This document shows, in pieces, positions 37,407-46,070 of a stretch of 64,000 bases of DNA. The DNA comes from Rufibacter roseolus (lineage in GTDB: Bacteria; Bacteroidota; Bacteroidia; Cytophagales; Hymenobacteraceae), in contig NZ_JAFMSU010000001.1 of NCBI RefSeq assembly GCF_017916365.1, forward strand, positions 2,013,028-2,077,027, in the 5' to 3' direction. Position 1 is the stretch's first letter, and each line of letters starts with the position of its first letter. The position numbers and the translations under genes were made by a program. Below the pieces are notes generated by a model. That model was not told the DNA's origin. It saw only the letters and a program-made list of their open reading frames with translations, and ran no database searches.

Positions 37407-38354
37407 TTAAGAAACCTTATTCCCGTTCTGGGCCGGTTTTGAGGAAACCAGCCCCGAATCTACCTTGTCTCGGCTGCTTTTGAGCATGTCTCCTATGGCG
37501 CCAATGTTGCCCAGGGTTTCTACGGCAGTAGTAGGTAAGAAAATCTTATTAGCGGGGCCCATGGCTAGTTTTTCCAGCGCTTCGAAGGACCGGTAGGTGA
37601 GCACCCGTTCGTCCAGGCCCGCCTCAATCAGCAACCGGATGCGGGATTTTTCGGCCTCCGCTATGTCAGAGATGGCTTTGGCCTGGCCTAGGGCGTCCAG
37701 TTCGCGGGCGGCGCGCTCGCCCTCAGCCCGCAGGATTTTGCTGGCCCGGTCACCCTCAGCGCGTAGGATCGTGTCCTGTTTGGCGGCTTCGGCCTCCAGA
37801 ATGATGGCGCGGCGGTTCCGTTCGGCTTTCATCTGCTTGTCCATGGCTTCCTGGATGTCAATGGGTGGTTTTATGTCGATGACCTCCACGCGCTCAATCC
37901 GCACGCCCCATTTCTCGGTAGCTTCATCCAGCGCCGTCCTGATCTCGGCGGAAATCCGCTCCCGACCCGATAAGGTCTCGTCCAGTTCCAGATTGCCTAT
38001 AATCTGGCGCATGGTAGCGGTGGTGATGTTGCGCACGCCCAGCACGTAATCAGAGATACCGTAGGTGGCCTGCTCGGGCCCCACCACTTGGTAAAACACG
38101 ATTGTGTCAATCAGGACCTGCACGTTGTCGCGGGTAATCACGCTCTGCGGCGGTACGTTCGTCTGCTGGATGCGCAGGTCGTGGTACACGCGTACCCGGT
38201 CCACGATGGGGATGAACAGGTTCAGGCCGGGTTGCATGATGCGCTGGAACTTGCCCAATCGTTCCACTACGGCTACCCGCTGTTGCTGGATAATCCGCAC
38301 GGAGAGGGCAATGAGCACAATCACGGCGGCAAGGATAATGAGGGAAGTAGTCAT
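37407..38354 (-). CDS. SPFH/Band 7 paraslipin
   Basis: 315 residues. One N-terminal membrane helix (about 2-20), then the SPFH domain with VVERLGKFQRIMQPGLN, VYHDLRIQQTNVPPQSV and the ALDEATEKWGVRIERVEVIDI block, and a C-terminal coiled coil rich in RAEGERAARELDA repeats. It is of the QmcA/stomatin-like type; these proteins form oligomeric membrane scaffolds and often pair with an NfeD protein. Here nfeD is immediately upstream, 50 bp away, on the same strand. Confidence 0.94.
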   Translation of the reverse strand: MTTSLIILAAVIVLIALSVRIIQQQRVAVVERLGKFQRIMQPGLNLFIPIVDRVRVYHDLRIQQTNVPPQSVITRDNVQVLIDTIVFYQVVGPEQATYGISDYVLGVRNITTATMRQIIGNLELDETLSGRERISAEIRTALDEATEKWGVRIERVEVIDIKPPIDIQEAMDKQMKAERNRRAIILEAEAAKQDTILRAEGDRASKILRAEGERAARELDALGQAKAISDIAEAEKSRIRLLIEAGLDERVLTYRSFEALEKLAMGPANKIFLPTTAVETLGNIGAIGDMLKSSRDKVDSGLVSSKPAQNGNKVS

Positions 38355-38404
38355 CGCATTAGAAGTGAGTGAGTTTATCTGAAGAATGAAAATCCATTGG
38401 AGAT

Positions 38405-38836
38405 TTACTTGATAGGCACCACTTGGAGTACCGTGCTGCTCTGGTGCACCACCAGTATCCGCTGGCCCGGGGCAAGTTCTTCGGGCGCCTTCGCCGACCA
38501 GGTTTCGTTCCCCACCCGCACAATACCCAGTTTTCCGGGAATCAGCGCCTCCACAACCTCACCTTGTCTGTTCACCAGATCGTGGGCTGGGTCCTGGAAA
38601 CCGCGGGCCAGTCGGGCCCTTGCGGTGAGAGGCTTGGAGAGCAGGGTCAGGAGCAACCCCGAGACGCTGGCAGCCACGGGCGGAAGCCACAGGTTCTCGG
38701 GAAACAAATAAGAAAGCGCGGCGGCCACCAGGGCAGCGAGGCCCAGCCAGAGCAGGTAGAACGTACTTGTCAGCATCTCCGCCACCAGCAGCAGAATGCC
38801 CGCCATAAGCCACAAACACCACAATTCTAAGCCCAT
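38405..38836 (-). CDS. NfeD family protein
   Basis: 143 residues. Three short hydrophobic helices (about 5-25, 28-42 and 48-66) followed by a soluble OB-fold C-terminal domain (NRQGEVVEALIPGKLGIVRVGNETWSAKA, cut here as separate strands). This is the short NfeD form without the ClpP-like protease half. NfeD-type proteins bind and help the partner SPFH protein, encoded directly downstream. Confidence 0.88.
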   Translation of the reverse strand: MGLELWCLWLMAGILLLVAEMLTSTFYLLWLGLAALVAAALSYLFPENLWLPPVAASVSGLLLTLLSKPLTARARLARGFQDPAHDLVNRQGEVVEALIPGKLGIVRVGNETWSAKAPEELAPGQRILVVHQSSTVLQVVPIK

Positions 38837-38936
38837 CTTTTTTCTCTGATTATAGCCTTAATTTACTCATTATTAAGAACAAATGCTGTTTAATCCATTA
38901 GTCGTTGGCTGCGGGAAAATATAACAGAAAAGCCAT

Positions 38937-38976
38937 CCTGTTTAAGGCCGTTTTTTGGAAAACGGCCTTAAACAGG
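38937..38976. repeat. Core palindrome family, perfect copy in a divergent region
   Basis: Perfect 18-bp stem CCTGTTTAAGGCCGTTTT / complement with loop TTGG, followed by TTTT. It lies 100 bp upstream of nfeD and 77 bp upstream of the amidohydrolase gene, that is between two divergent gene starts, which does not suit a terminator. Confidence 0.88.
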
Positions 38977-39052
38977 TTTTCGGCAGACTCAGCCGGATCA
39001 GCGGATTTTTACTATTTTGTGTGCCCAAACTAATTTGCTCAACCCATCCCTT

Positions 39053-40342
39053 ATGAAGAAATACTTTTACTCGCTGGCTACCGCGGCGTTGGTGGCTTTC
39101 TCCGGATCGGCGGCCCTGGCCCAAAGAACCTACCTGCACTGCGGCCAACTCATTGACGGCCTCAAAGACCAACTCCAGACCGAGATGACCGTCATCATTG
39201 ACGGAAACCAAATTGTGGGCGTGGAGAAAGGCTACACCGCTCCGGCCGCCGGTACCAAAGTCATCGACCTGAAAAACAGAACCGTGATGCCGGGCTTCAT
39301 GGACATGCACGTGCATTTTGAAAGTGAAACCAGCCCTACTGCCTACGCTGAGGCGCTTTCCCTGAACCAGGGCACTATTGCGTTTAGGTCTATCGGCTAC
39401 GCCGAGAAAACCCTCATGGCTGGCTTTACCACCGTGCGGGACCTAGGCGGCAGCGGCGTGAACGTGCAACTGCGCAACGCCATCAACCAGGGATTGGTGA
39501 AAGGGCCGCGGATGTTTGTGGTAGGAAAAGCCATCTCGGCCACGGGCGGCCACATGGACCCCACCAACGGGTACCGCGCCGATCTGCAGGGCGATCCGGG
39601 ACCGGCCCAAGGCGTAGCCAACGGCCCCGATGAATGCCGGAAAGCCGTGCGCTACCAATACAAGAACGGCGCCGACCTGATCAAGATCGCCTCAACCGGA
39701 GGCGTGCTGAGCGTGGCCAAAGACGGTTCTGCGCCGCAATTCACCGAGGAAGAAATCAGGGCTATCGTAGAAACTGCCCGGGACTTAGGGCTGAAAGTGG
39801 CAGTGCATGCCCATGGCGCCGAAGGTATGAAACGTGCCGTACGGGCCGGGGTGACCTCAGTGGAGCACGGCACCCTGATGGACGAGGAAACCATGAACCT
39901 GATGAAGAAGTACGGCACCTGGTACGTACCCACCCTCACCGCCGGTAAATCCGTGGCTGATTCAGCGAAGATCAAAGGCTACTACCCGGCGCTGGTAACG
40001 CCCAAGGCCCTGGCCATCGGACCCCAGTTGCAGGGCACTTTCGCGAAAGCATACAAGAAAGGCGTAAAGATCGCCTTCGGGACCGATGCCGGGGTGTTCA
40101 TGCACGGCAGGAACGCGAAGGAGTTTGAGTACATGGTAGAAGCCGGTATGCCCGCCATGGAAGCCATCAAAGCTGCCACCGCCCACGCCGCTGAGCTGCT
40201 GGGCATGTCTGCCAAACTGGGCACTATTGAAAAAGGTAAATTCGCCGATTTCGTGGCGGTGAGCGGAAACCCGTTGCAGGATATCAAGCTGCTGCAACAG
40301 GTGAATTTCGTGATGAAGGATGGGGTGGTGTATAAGCAGTAG
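39053..40342 (+). CDS. Exported amidohydrolase (imidazolonepropionase/prolidase-like)
   Basis: 429 residues from the ATG at 39053, where a signal peptide starts and ends near ALAQ. A TIM-barrel metal-dependent hydrolase: HVH metal motif (MDMHVHFE, about 84-91), a metal-bridging Lys in DLIKIASTGG, His ligands in VHAHGAEG and SVEHGTLMDE and the final Asp in GTDAGVF. Related enzymes cleave Xaa-Pro dipeptides or cyclic amides in the periplasm; the substrate cannot be fixed from sequence. Confidence 0.92.
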   Translation: MKKYFYSLATAALVAFSGSAALAQRTYLHCGQLIDGLKDQLQTEMTVIIDGNQIVGVEKGYTAPAAGTKVIDLKNRTVMPGFMDMHVHFESETSPTAYAEALSLNQGTIAFRSIGYAEKTLMAGFTTVRDLGGSGVNVQLRNAINQGLVKGPRMFVVGKAISATGGHMDPTNGYRADLQGDPGPAQGVANGPDECRKAVRYQYKNGADLIKIASTGGVLSVAKDGSAPQFTEEEIRAIVETARDLGLKVAVHAHGAEGMKRAVRAGVTSVEHGTLMDEETMNLMKKYGTWYVPTLTAGKSVADSAKIKGYYPALVTPKALAIGPQLQGTFAKAYKKGVKIAFGTDAGVFMHGRNAKEFEYMVEAGMPAMEAIKAATAHAAELLGMSAKLGTIEKGKFADFVAVSGNPLQDIKLLQQVNFVMKDGVVYKQ

Positions 40343-40371
40343 GGTTTAATCTTTGTCCATTATCCCCCCCC

Positions 40372-40746
40372 TGTCATCCTGAAAGGATCTTGTGGGCGAA
40401 CTAGACAAGCCGAAGCTATGAAAGACCACAATTACTTTGTCTACATCACCAGCAACCCTGGGAAGACTGTTCTTTATACAGGTGTCACAAATGATTTGGA
40501 AGTTCGGCTGCAACAACACAAAGAAAACAGAGGAAAGCCGGAGAGCTTTGCCGGCAAGTACTACTGAAACTGCTGTACTATGAACGTTATGCAAATGTGG
40601 AGCAGGCTATTGAAAGAGAGAAGGAGATAAAACTGCCGGGGCGAGAAGCCAAAAAGGAACTGATAAAGTCATGAAACCCAAAAATGAGTTTCTTGTACAT
40701 AGCCAGCTGAGTTGCAGATGGCCCACAAGATCCTTCCAGGATGACA
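40372..40746. mobile_element. Inverted-repeat unit carrying a GIY-YIG nuclease remnant
   Basis: Left end (40372-40397) TGTCATCCTGAAAGGATCTT then GTGGGC; right end (40721-40746) is its complement with one mismatch. Between them lies one 257-bp damaged gene for a small GIY-YIG nuclease. Shorter two-ended copies without the gene are at 14968-15053 and 55265-55353. The arrangement suggests a nuclease-driven mobile unit with non-autonomous derivatives; mobility is inferred. Confidence 0.6.
40418..40674 (+). pseudogene. Small GIY-YIG nuclease, frameshifted
   Basis: The first frame begins ATG at 40418 with a YFVYITSNPGKTVLYTGVTN start that matches the GIY-YIG core (here Y-V-Y ... Y-T-G), the conserved Arg in LEVRLQQH and stops at 40567. 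The expected continuation, KLLYYERYANVEQAIEREKE, including the catalytic-type Glu, is in another frame and ends at 40674. A one-base change near 40555-40567 would restore about 85 residues. It may be a real mutation or a sequencing error. Confidence 0.85.
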
Positions 40747-40804
40747 AAGAGAGGGAATTGAGTCATTCAGCGCTGTTTCCCTGCTATTTTCCAAAGAATG
40801 GCCC

Positions 40805-40848
40805 AAAAACAGGAAAGCCCGGCTCATGAGCCGGGCTTTCCTGTTTTT
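40805..40848. terminator. Terminator of mdh
   Basis: A perfect 44-bp palindrome (22-bp arms, AAAAACAGGAAAGCCCGGCT ...) with T5 on the minus strand, 19 bp after the mdh stop. Confidence 0.9.
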
Positions 40849-40867
40849 GACTGTTTATAGCAGGCGC

Positions 40868-41806
40868 CTAGGCGTTGGCGGGCATGTTGTCCAGCACATC
40901 CATCACTTCGCGCACGGCTTTCTCAGAAGCTCTCAACAAGGCCATTTCATCCTCGTTCAGTTGCAGCTCAATTACTTTCTCGATGCCATTCTTGCCCAAC
41001 ACTACCGGTACACCCAGGTAAGTGCCAGTGATGCCGTATTCGCCTTCCAGTTTGATACAAACCGGGAATACGCGTTTCTGGTCGCGCACGATGGCTTCCA
41101 CCATCTGCGCGGCCGCTGAACCCGGAGCATACCAGGCCGAGGTACCCATCAGTTTTACCAGTTCGCCACCTCCGTTTTTGGTGCGGTCCACAATGGCGTC
41201 CAGTTTAGCAGGGTCAATCAGTTCAGTTACGGGAATACCGCCAACTGTAGTGTAGCGCGGAAGCGGAACCATGGTATCGCCGTGGCCACCCATCAAGACC
41301 GCTTGGATGTCTTTGGGAGACACATTCAGTTCCTCAGCCAAGAAAGCGCGGTAGCGGGCGGTGTCCAGGATACCGGCCATGCCCATCACTTTAGTGCGGG
41401 GTAGTTTGGAAGTGATATGCGCGGCGTAGGTCATCACGTCCAGCGGGTTAGACACCACAATGATGATGGCCTCGGGCGAATGCTTGATCACGTTCTCGGT
41501 CACGGAACGAACGATACCGGCGTTGGTGCTGATCAGGTCATCGCGGGTCATGCCGGGCTTGCGGGGCAAACCGGAAGTAATCACCACCACGTCTGAGTTG
41601 GCGGTGCGGGTATAATCATTCGTAACCCCCACGGTGCGGGTGTCATACAGGTTGATAGGCGATTTCTGCCAGATATCCAGGGCCTTGCCTTCGGCGAAGC
41701 CTTCTTTGATATCCACTAACACTACTTCATTCGCGATTTCGCGGTACGCTAAAACGTCGGCACAGGTGGCCCCAACGTTACCAGCTCCAACTACGGTTAC
41801 TTTCAT
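40868..41806 (-). CDS. mdh: Malate dehydrogenase
   Basis: 312 residues, lactate/malate dehydrogenase family. It interconverts malate and oxaloacetate with NAD in the TCA cycle. GAGNVGATCADVLA binds NAD; the VLVDIKEG Asp selects NAD over NADP; the substrate loop GLPRKPGMTRDDL has the Arg residues typical of malate specificity; catalytic His is in GGHGDTMVPL. Single gene with a strong terminator. Confidence 0.96.
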   Translation of the reverse strand: MKVTVVGAGNVGATCADVLAYREIANEVVLVDIKEGFAEGKALDIWQKSPINLYDTRTVGVTNDYTRTANSDVVVITSGLPRKPGMTRDDLISTNAGIVRSVTENVIKHSPEAIIIVVSNPLDVMTYAAHITSKLPRTKVMGMAGILDTARYRAFLAEELNVSPKDIQAVLMGGHGDTMVPLPRYTTVGGIPVTELIDPAKLDAIVDRTKNGGGELVKLMGTSAWYAPGSAAAQMVEAIVRDQKRVFPVCIKLEGEYGITGTYLGVPVVLGKNGIEKVIELQLNEDEMALLRASEKAVREVMDVLDNMPANA

Positions 41807-41916
41807 TCTGTTTTATTTTGGTTAGGTTGATGTACTTACTAGACTACGCGGTGAATTTAGGAAAAACCCCGCCACGGGGAAATTATTTAATTGCTGATTG
41901 TCATTTGTTAATTGCT

Positions 41917-41954
41917 GTTTTAGATCTGTTTTTTAGAAAACAGGCTCTAAACGC
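41917..41954. repeat. Core palindrome family, imperfect copy
   Basis: TTTTAGATCTGTTTT-tta-GAAAACAGGCTCTAAA, one or two mismatched pairs. It lies between mdh and tilS, about 90 bp past the tilS stop. Confidence 0.6.
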
Positions 41955-42045
41955 CTTTTCTCTGAGGTTCCTTCCCGTGCGCTCAATTTATATTAAGGAC
42001 ATTCACATAACCAACAATCAGCAATCAACAATGAACAATCAGCCA

Positions 42046-43374
42046 TCAAGCCCGGGTAACGGTGATTTCCAGCACTACTTGAGTGTTCTCGGTGACCTTG
42101 AAGCGGTTGTCCAGTTGCTGGCCTATGACCCAGGTGAGCGACGCATCCGAGACTAATACCCAGACATCGGGTTTAAGGTTGGCCGGTATTTTACGGTCTA
42201 TGAGCAGGTCGCTGACTTTTTTCTTGCCGTTCATGCCCAGCGGGATAAACCAGTCGCCTTCTTTCCAGGGGCGCAGCTTCAGCGGAAACTTCACCAGGTC
42301 AGCGTCTAAGGCGGCTACGTCTTTGGAGCGCGGCACCTTGTAGCCCTCGGCGGGTTTTCGGGTGAATTTGGCCAAATAAGGCCCGAAACGCAGTTCGGTG
42401 GCATCCTCGGGCACGGTCACGCTCCCGAATTTCTCCAGCGGCTTGGGGGTGATGACCAGGTCCTCGCGGTCTTTTACCAGCACGTGGGTGGGGGAGGAGA
42501 AGGTCTTCCCGGACTGGGCTTCCCAGGCGGCGGCGATCTCCTGCGTCTGGCTGTAGGAGAAGTTAAACGGTTTCAGGAGTTCATGTAACAGAACCACGGG
42601 TGCGGGGCTGGCTTGCAGGGGGGCAATAGAAAGGTAAGTAGCTCCGTTCTCCTGGCGTTGCGTTTTGGCCTTCATTTCAAGAACAGAGGCCTGAAATACG
42701 GCCTCGGCGCCCTGCAGGCGTTCCAGGGTGGAGGTGAAGGTCTCTTCCAGGTTGGGGTTGAGTTTCTTGAGCACCGGAATGACCTCGTGGCGCATCAGGT
42801 TGCGGTTGTACTTGCGGCTCTCGTTGCTGGAATCTTCGCGCCATGCCAGGCGTTTGGCTACTAGCCAGTCGTAGAGGTCGTCTTTGGTGAGGCCCAGCAG
42901 CGGGCGAATGAGGTTCCCGTTTTGGGGCAGGATTCCGTGAAGGCCGGCCAAACCGGTGCCGCGCACCAGGTTCAGGAGCACGGTTTCCAAGGCATCGGAC
43001 TGGTGGTGGGCCGTGGCGATGACGTCGTAGCCCAGTTGTTGGCGCATCTGCTCAAACCATTGGTAGCGCAGGGTGCGGGCCGCCATCTGGATGGAAATGC
43101 CTTCCTGCTCGGCGAAGGCCTGGGTCTGGAACTGCTCGCTGTAGAAAGGCACGTCGTAGTGTTTGGCCAGCTTGCGCACGAACAGCTCATCAGCCTCTGA
43201 CTCCTCGCCGCGCAGCCCGAAGTTGCAGTGCAGCACCGCGAACGGGAATTTGAGGCGGTGCAGGACATCGGCCAAGACCACCGAATCCAGACCTCCGCTC
43301 ACGGCGGCCAGAATACGGGTTTCAGGGGAGGCGAGCTGGTGGGTGGTTATATAGTTTAAAACTTTCTCGAGCAT
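42046..43374 (-). CDS. tilS: tRNA(Ile)-lysidine synthetase
   Basis: 442 residues from the ATG at 43374 (MLEKVLNYI); a frame extending further upstream reads through the ostA promoter and is not used. TilS changes C34 of tRNA(Ile2) to lysidine so it reads AUA. The PP-loop AVSGGLDSVVLAD is near 26-38, then HCNFGLRGEESEAD, TAHHQSDALETVL and RNLMRHEVIPVL; the C-terminal TilS domain includes LRPWKEGDWFIPLGMNGKKKVSD. Divergent from the ostA-like gene, about 49 bp apart. Confidence 0.95.
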   Translation of the reverse strand: MLEKVLNYITTHQLASPETRILAAVSGGLDSVVLADVLHRLKFPFAVLHCNFGLRGEESEADELFVRKLAKHYDVPFYSEQFQTQAFAEQEGISIQMAARTLRYQWFEQMRQQLGYDVIATAHHQSDALETVLLNLVRGTGLAGLHGILPQNGNLIRPLLGLTKDDLYDWLVAKRLAWREDSSNESRKYNRNLMRHEVIPVLKKLNPNLEETFTSTLERLQGAEAVFQASVLEMKAKTQRQENGATYLSIAPLQASPAPVVLLHELLKPFNFSYSQTQEIAAAWEAQSGKTFSSPTHVLVKDREDLVITPKPLEKFGSVTVPEDATELRFGPYLAKFTRKPAEGYKVPRSKDVAALDADLVKFPLKLRPWKEGDWFIPLGMNGKKKVSDLLIDRKIPANLKPDVWVLVSDASLTWVIGQQLDNRFKVTENTQVVLEITVTRA

Positions 43375-43397
43375 CGGTAAAGGAAGGGTATTTTTAG

Positions 43398-43405
43398 TAA
43401 TTTTG
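43398..43405 (+). promoter_or_regulatory. Putative -7 box of the ostA-like gene
   Basis: TAATTTTG fits TAnnTTTG and ends 18 nt before the ATG at 43424, in the short gap shared with tilS. Confidence 0.5.
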
Positions 43406-43423
43406 TTTCTCTTATTGGCATTG

Positions 43424-45109
43424 ATGAAGTTCACAAAGATAGGTTTAGTATCTCTTTTCTCCCTGTTCTGGGTTAATTTGGCTTTTGGGCAGGGTACGCC
43501 GGCCCCGGCGCCGACAGGAAACGGGCAGCCGGTGGAGGTATCGGCGAGCACGCTGCAGTCCGGCCGCTACAAAGGCGAGGAGGTGCGCCGACTGCTGGGC
43601 AACGTGGTCATGCGCCAGGGTCAGACCACCCTTACCTCAGACTCGGCCTATCAGTACGCCAGCGACCGCAACAAGCTGGAGGTTTTCGGGAATGTACACA
43701 TCACCCAGCCCGGCATGGACGCCACCAGCGCCACAGCCAGCTATGACGGTACCCGCCGCATCGCCAACATGCGCGGCAATGTTACCCTGCGCGACGAGCA
43801 GATGACCCTTACCACACCCTCCCTGGACTACGACCTGAACGCCAAGCGCGCCTACTATACCGAGGTCGGAAACATTGTGGGCCCGGATTACACCATCAAC
43901 AGCCAGTTGGGTACCTATACCTCCGAGGACAAGGTGCTCACGTTCAAGAAAAACATCAAATACATTGGCCAGAACGCCGAGGTGGTGAGCGATACCATGT
44001 CGTACAACACGGTGACAAAGGTGGTGGAGTTCTTCGGGCCTACCACCATCAAATCACCGGACGGCACGCTGTACGCCAATCGGGGTACGTACAATACCGT
44101 CACCCGGGAGTCTAACTTCAGGGGCAACGCCAGCATCAAAACCCCGGATTACCTCATCAAAGGTGAGGTGTTGACCTACGATAAAACGAAGGAATACTAC
44201 ACGGCCTCCAGAAACGTCTCCATGACCTCCATCAAGGATACTACCATCATCACGGGGCAGACGGCGTTGTACTGGCGGGCGAGGGGCAGGGCCAAGGTAT
44301 ACGGTTCGCCGGTCATGCGTACCATTGAGAAGCGCGATACCATGTACCTCTCCGCTGATACGCTGGTTTCGGTGGAGAACGTGAAAGACAAAACCAAGAA
44401 AGGCAAACTCTACGCTTACCACGATGTGCGCATCTTCAAGTCTGACCTGCAGGGTCTTTGCGATTCTTTGACCTATGACCAGCAGGACTCCACTATCTAC
44501 ATGAGCCGAAATCCGCGGTTGTGGGCCAATAAAAACCAGATGACCGCAGATAGCGTGATTCTGCGGTTGCGCAACAACACCATTGACCAGATGCACATGT
44601 ACGGCAACTCCTTCGCCATCTCCTTAGACACGCTGGACAACTACAACCAGGTTAAGGGGCGCAGGATGATCGCGCGGTTCGCCAACGGCAAGATCAGGCG
44701 CATTGACGTGAACGGCAACGCTGAGAGCCTTTACTTCGCCCTGCAGGGCGATTCCACTACTATGGGCATGAACCGGGCAGTGAGTAGTGACATGCGCATG
44801 ATGTTTGACGAAGGCAAGGTGCAGTACATCACGTTCCTGGAGCAGCCAGACGCCAAGCTTATTCCGCCGCATGAGCTCAAAGACCCTGATAAACGATTGA
44901 AGGGTTTTATTTGGCGGAGCGATGAAAAGCCTACCCGGGCCTTTGTGCTAGCCAAAAGAGGCCCTAAGAAAAAGGCCACGCCGGCAAAACCCGTGGCAGG
45001 CCCGGCAAAGTCAAAGAAGGACCAGAAAGCCGATAAAAAAGCAAAACAGGCCCCTAAACAGAATAAAGAAGCTAAAAAGCCTCTGGCCAAAGCCGAGCCC
45101 GGTAAATAA
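43424..45109 (+). CDS. OstA/LptA-like LPS transport protein
   Basis: 561 residues from the ATG at 43424. A signal peptide (about 1-23, ending FGQ) is followed by repeated beta-taco OstA/LptA units: VRRLLGNVVMRQGQTTLTSD, then LEVFGNVHI, NMRGNVTL, FRGNAS and similar G-N-V patterns. The C-terminal 60 residues are Lys/Ala/Pro-rich. Such proteins form or extend the periplasmic bridge that moves lipopolysaccharide to the outer membrane; this long Bacteroidota form is only loosely characterised. Followed by bamD 73 bp later. Confidence 0.88.
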   Translation: MKFTKIGLVSLFSLFWVNLAFGQGTPAPAPTGNGQPVEVSASTLQSGRYKGEEVRRLLGNVVMRQGQTTLTSDSAYQYASDRNKLEVFGNVHITQPGMDATSATASYDGTRRIANMRGNVTLRDEQMTLTTPSLDYDLNAKRAYYTEVGNIVGPDYTINSQLGTYTSEDKVLTFKKNIKYIGQNAEVVSDTMSYNTVTKVVEFFGPTTIKSPDGTLYANRGTYNTVTRESNFRGNASIKTPDYLIKGEVLTYDKTKEYYTASRNVSMTSIKDTTIITGQTALYWRARGRAKVYGSPVMRTIEKRDTMYLSADTLVSVENVKDKTKKGKLYAYHDVRIFKSDLQGLCDSLTYDQQDSTIYMSRNPRLWANKNQMTADSVILRLRNNTIDQMHMYGNSFAISLDTLDNYNQVKGRRMIARFANGKIRRIDVNGNAESLYFALQGDSTTMGMNRAVSSDMRMMFDEGKVQYITFLEQPDAKLIPPHELKDPDKRLKGFIWRSDEKPTRAFVLAKRGPKKKATPAKPVAGPAKSKKDQKADKKAKQAPKQNKEAKKPLAKAEPGK

Positions 45110-45167
45110 TTGAGGCCCTATACTGAATGGAAAGACCATCCGTTCTGTTACATATAAAAAAAAGTGT

Positions 45168-45175
45168 TATTTTTG
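45168..45175 (+). promoter_or_regulatory. -7 box unusually close to bamD start
   Basis: TATTTTTG fits TAnnTTTG but ends only 7 nt before the bamD ATG. If used, the transcript would begin at or within a base or two of the start codon. Confidence 0.45.
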
Positions 45176-45182
45176 CGCGCTT

Positions 45183-46037
45183 ATGACCAAACGCATTCTT
45201 TCTTATTTGCCTATCCTGCTCGTAGTCTTTCTATTGGGCGCCTGTGGGCAATACAATAAAATCCTGAAAAGCGACGACGTAGACAAGAAATACGCCGCGG
45301 CGCTCTCTTACTACGAGAAAGAGGAGTACGAGAAAGCCGGCGCCTTGCTGGAAGACCTTATGCCTTTGCTCAAAGGCCGCAGCGAGTACGAGAAAGCCAA
45401 CTTCCTCTACGCCTACACCAAATACCACCAGGGCCTGTACCTGGAAAGCTCTTTCCACTTCATTTCTTTCACGCAGACCTTCCCACGCAGCCAGTACGCC
45501 GAGGAAGCCGCGTTCATGAATGCCCGCTCTTTGACCAATGAGTCACCCTCGGTGAACCTGGACCAGCAGAGCACCGTGCAGGCCATGGCGGCCCTGCAGG
45601 AGTTCATGCGCCGCTATCCGCAGAGCAAGTACATGGCCGATGCGAACAAAATCTACGACGAGCTTTCACGCAAGATTGAGGTAAAAGCCTTTGAGAACGC
45701 CAGGCAGTACTACAAACTCACCAACTACGATCCGCAGTATTACAAAGCGGCGGTGGTGTCCCTGGAGAACTTCCGGAAAAACTATCCGTCATCGGTGTAT
45801 AACGAGGAGGCGGCTTTCCTGCGCATTGACGCTCAGTACAACTACGCGAAGGAAAGTATTGAGTCCAAGCAGCGCGACCGCTACGCCGAGGTAATCACCA
45901 TGTACCAGACCTTTGTGGATGCTTATCCGCAGAGCAAGTTTTTACGTAACGCCGAGAACCTCTATGACGCCAGCCGCCAAGCGCTGGAGAAACTGAGTAA
46001 AGCCCCGGCGGCCGCTGCCGCTACGGCAAACAAGTAA
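45183..46037 (+). CDS. bamD: Outer-membrane assembly lipoprotein BamD
   Basis: 284 residues. Lipobox LLGAC with lipid-bearing Cys21, then five TPR-like repeats (for example YYEKEEYEKAGALLEDLMPL and FPRSQYAEEAAFMNARS, YPQSKF...). It is the lipoprotein partner of BamA that folds outer-membrane barrels. First of the conserved series bamD, rpoZ, coaC, coaB, porD, followed by recN, all in one direction with short gaps. Confidence 0.93.
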   Translation: MTKRILSYLPILLVVFLLGACGQYNKILKSDDVDKKYAAALSYYEKEEYEKAGALLEDLMPLLKGRSEYEKANFLYAYTKYHQGLYLESSFHFISFTQTFPRSQYAEEAAFMNARSLTNESPSVNLDQQSTVQAMAALQEFMRRYPQSKYMADANKIYDELSRKIEVKAFENARQYYKLTNYDPQYYKAAVVSLENFRKNYPSSVYNEEAAFLRIDAQYNYAKESIESKQRDRYAEVITMYQTFVDAYPQSKFLRNAENLYDASRQALEKLSKAPAAAAATANK

Positions 46038-46070
46038 TTCAATTTTTGTAAAACCCAATTCACTAGACAT

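Noticed and set aside
42046-43551. Longer TilS start at 43551
   Set aside because: The extra 59 codons overlap the divergent ostA-like gene and its promoter and have no TilS similarity.
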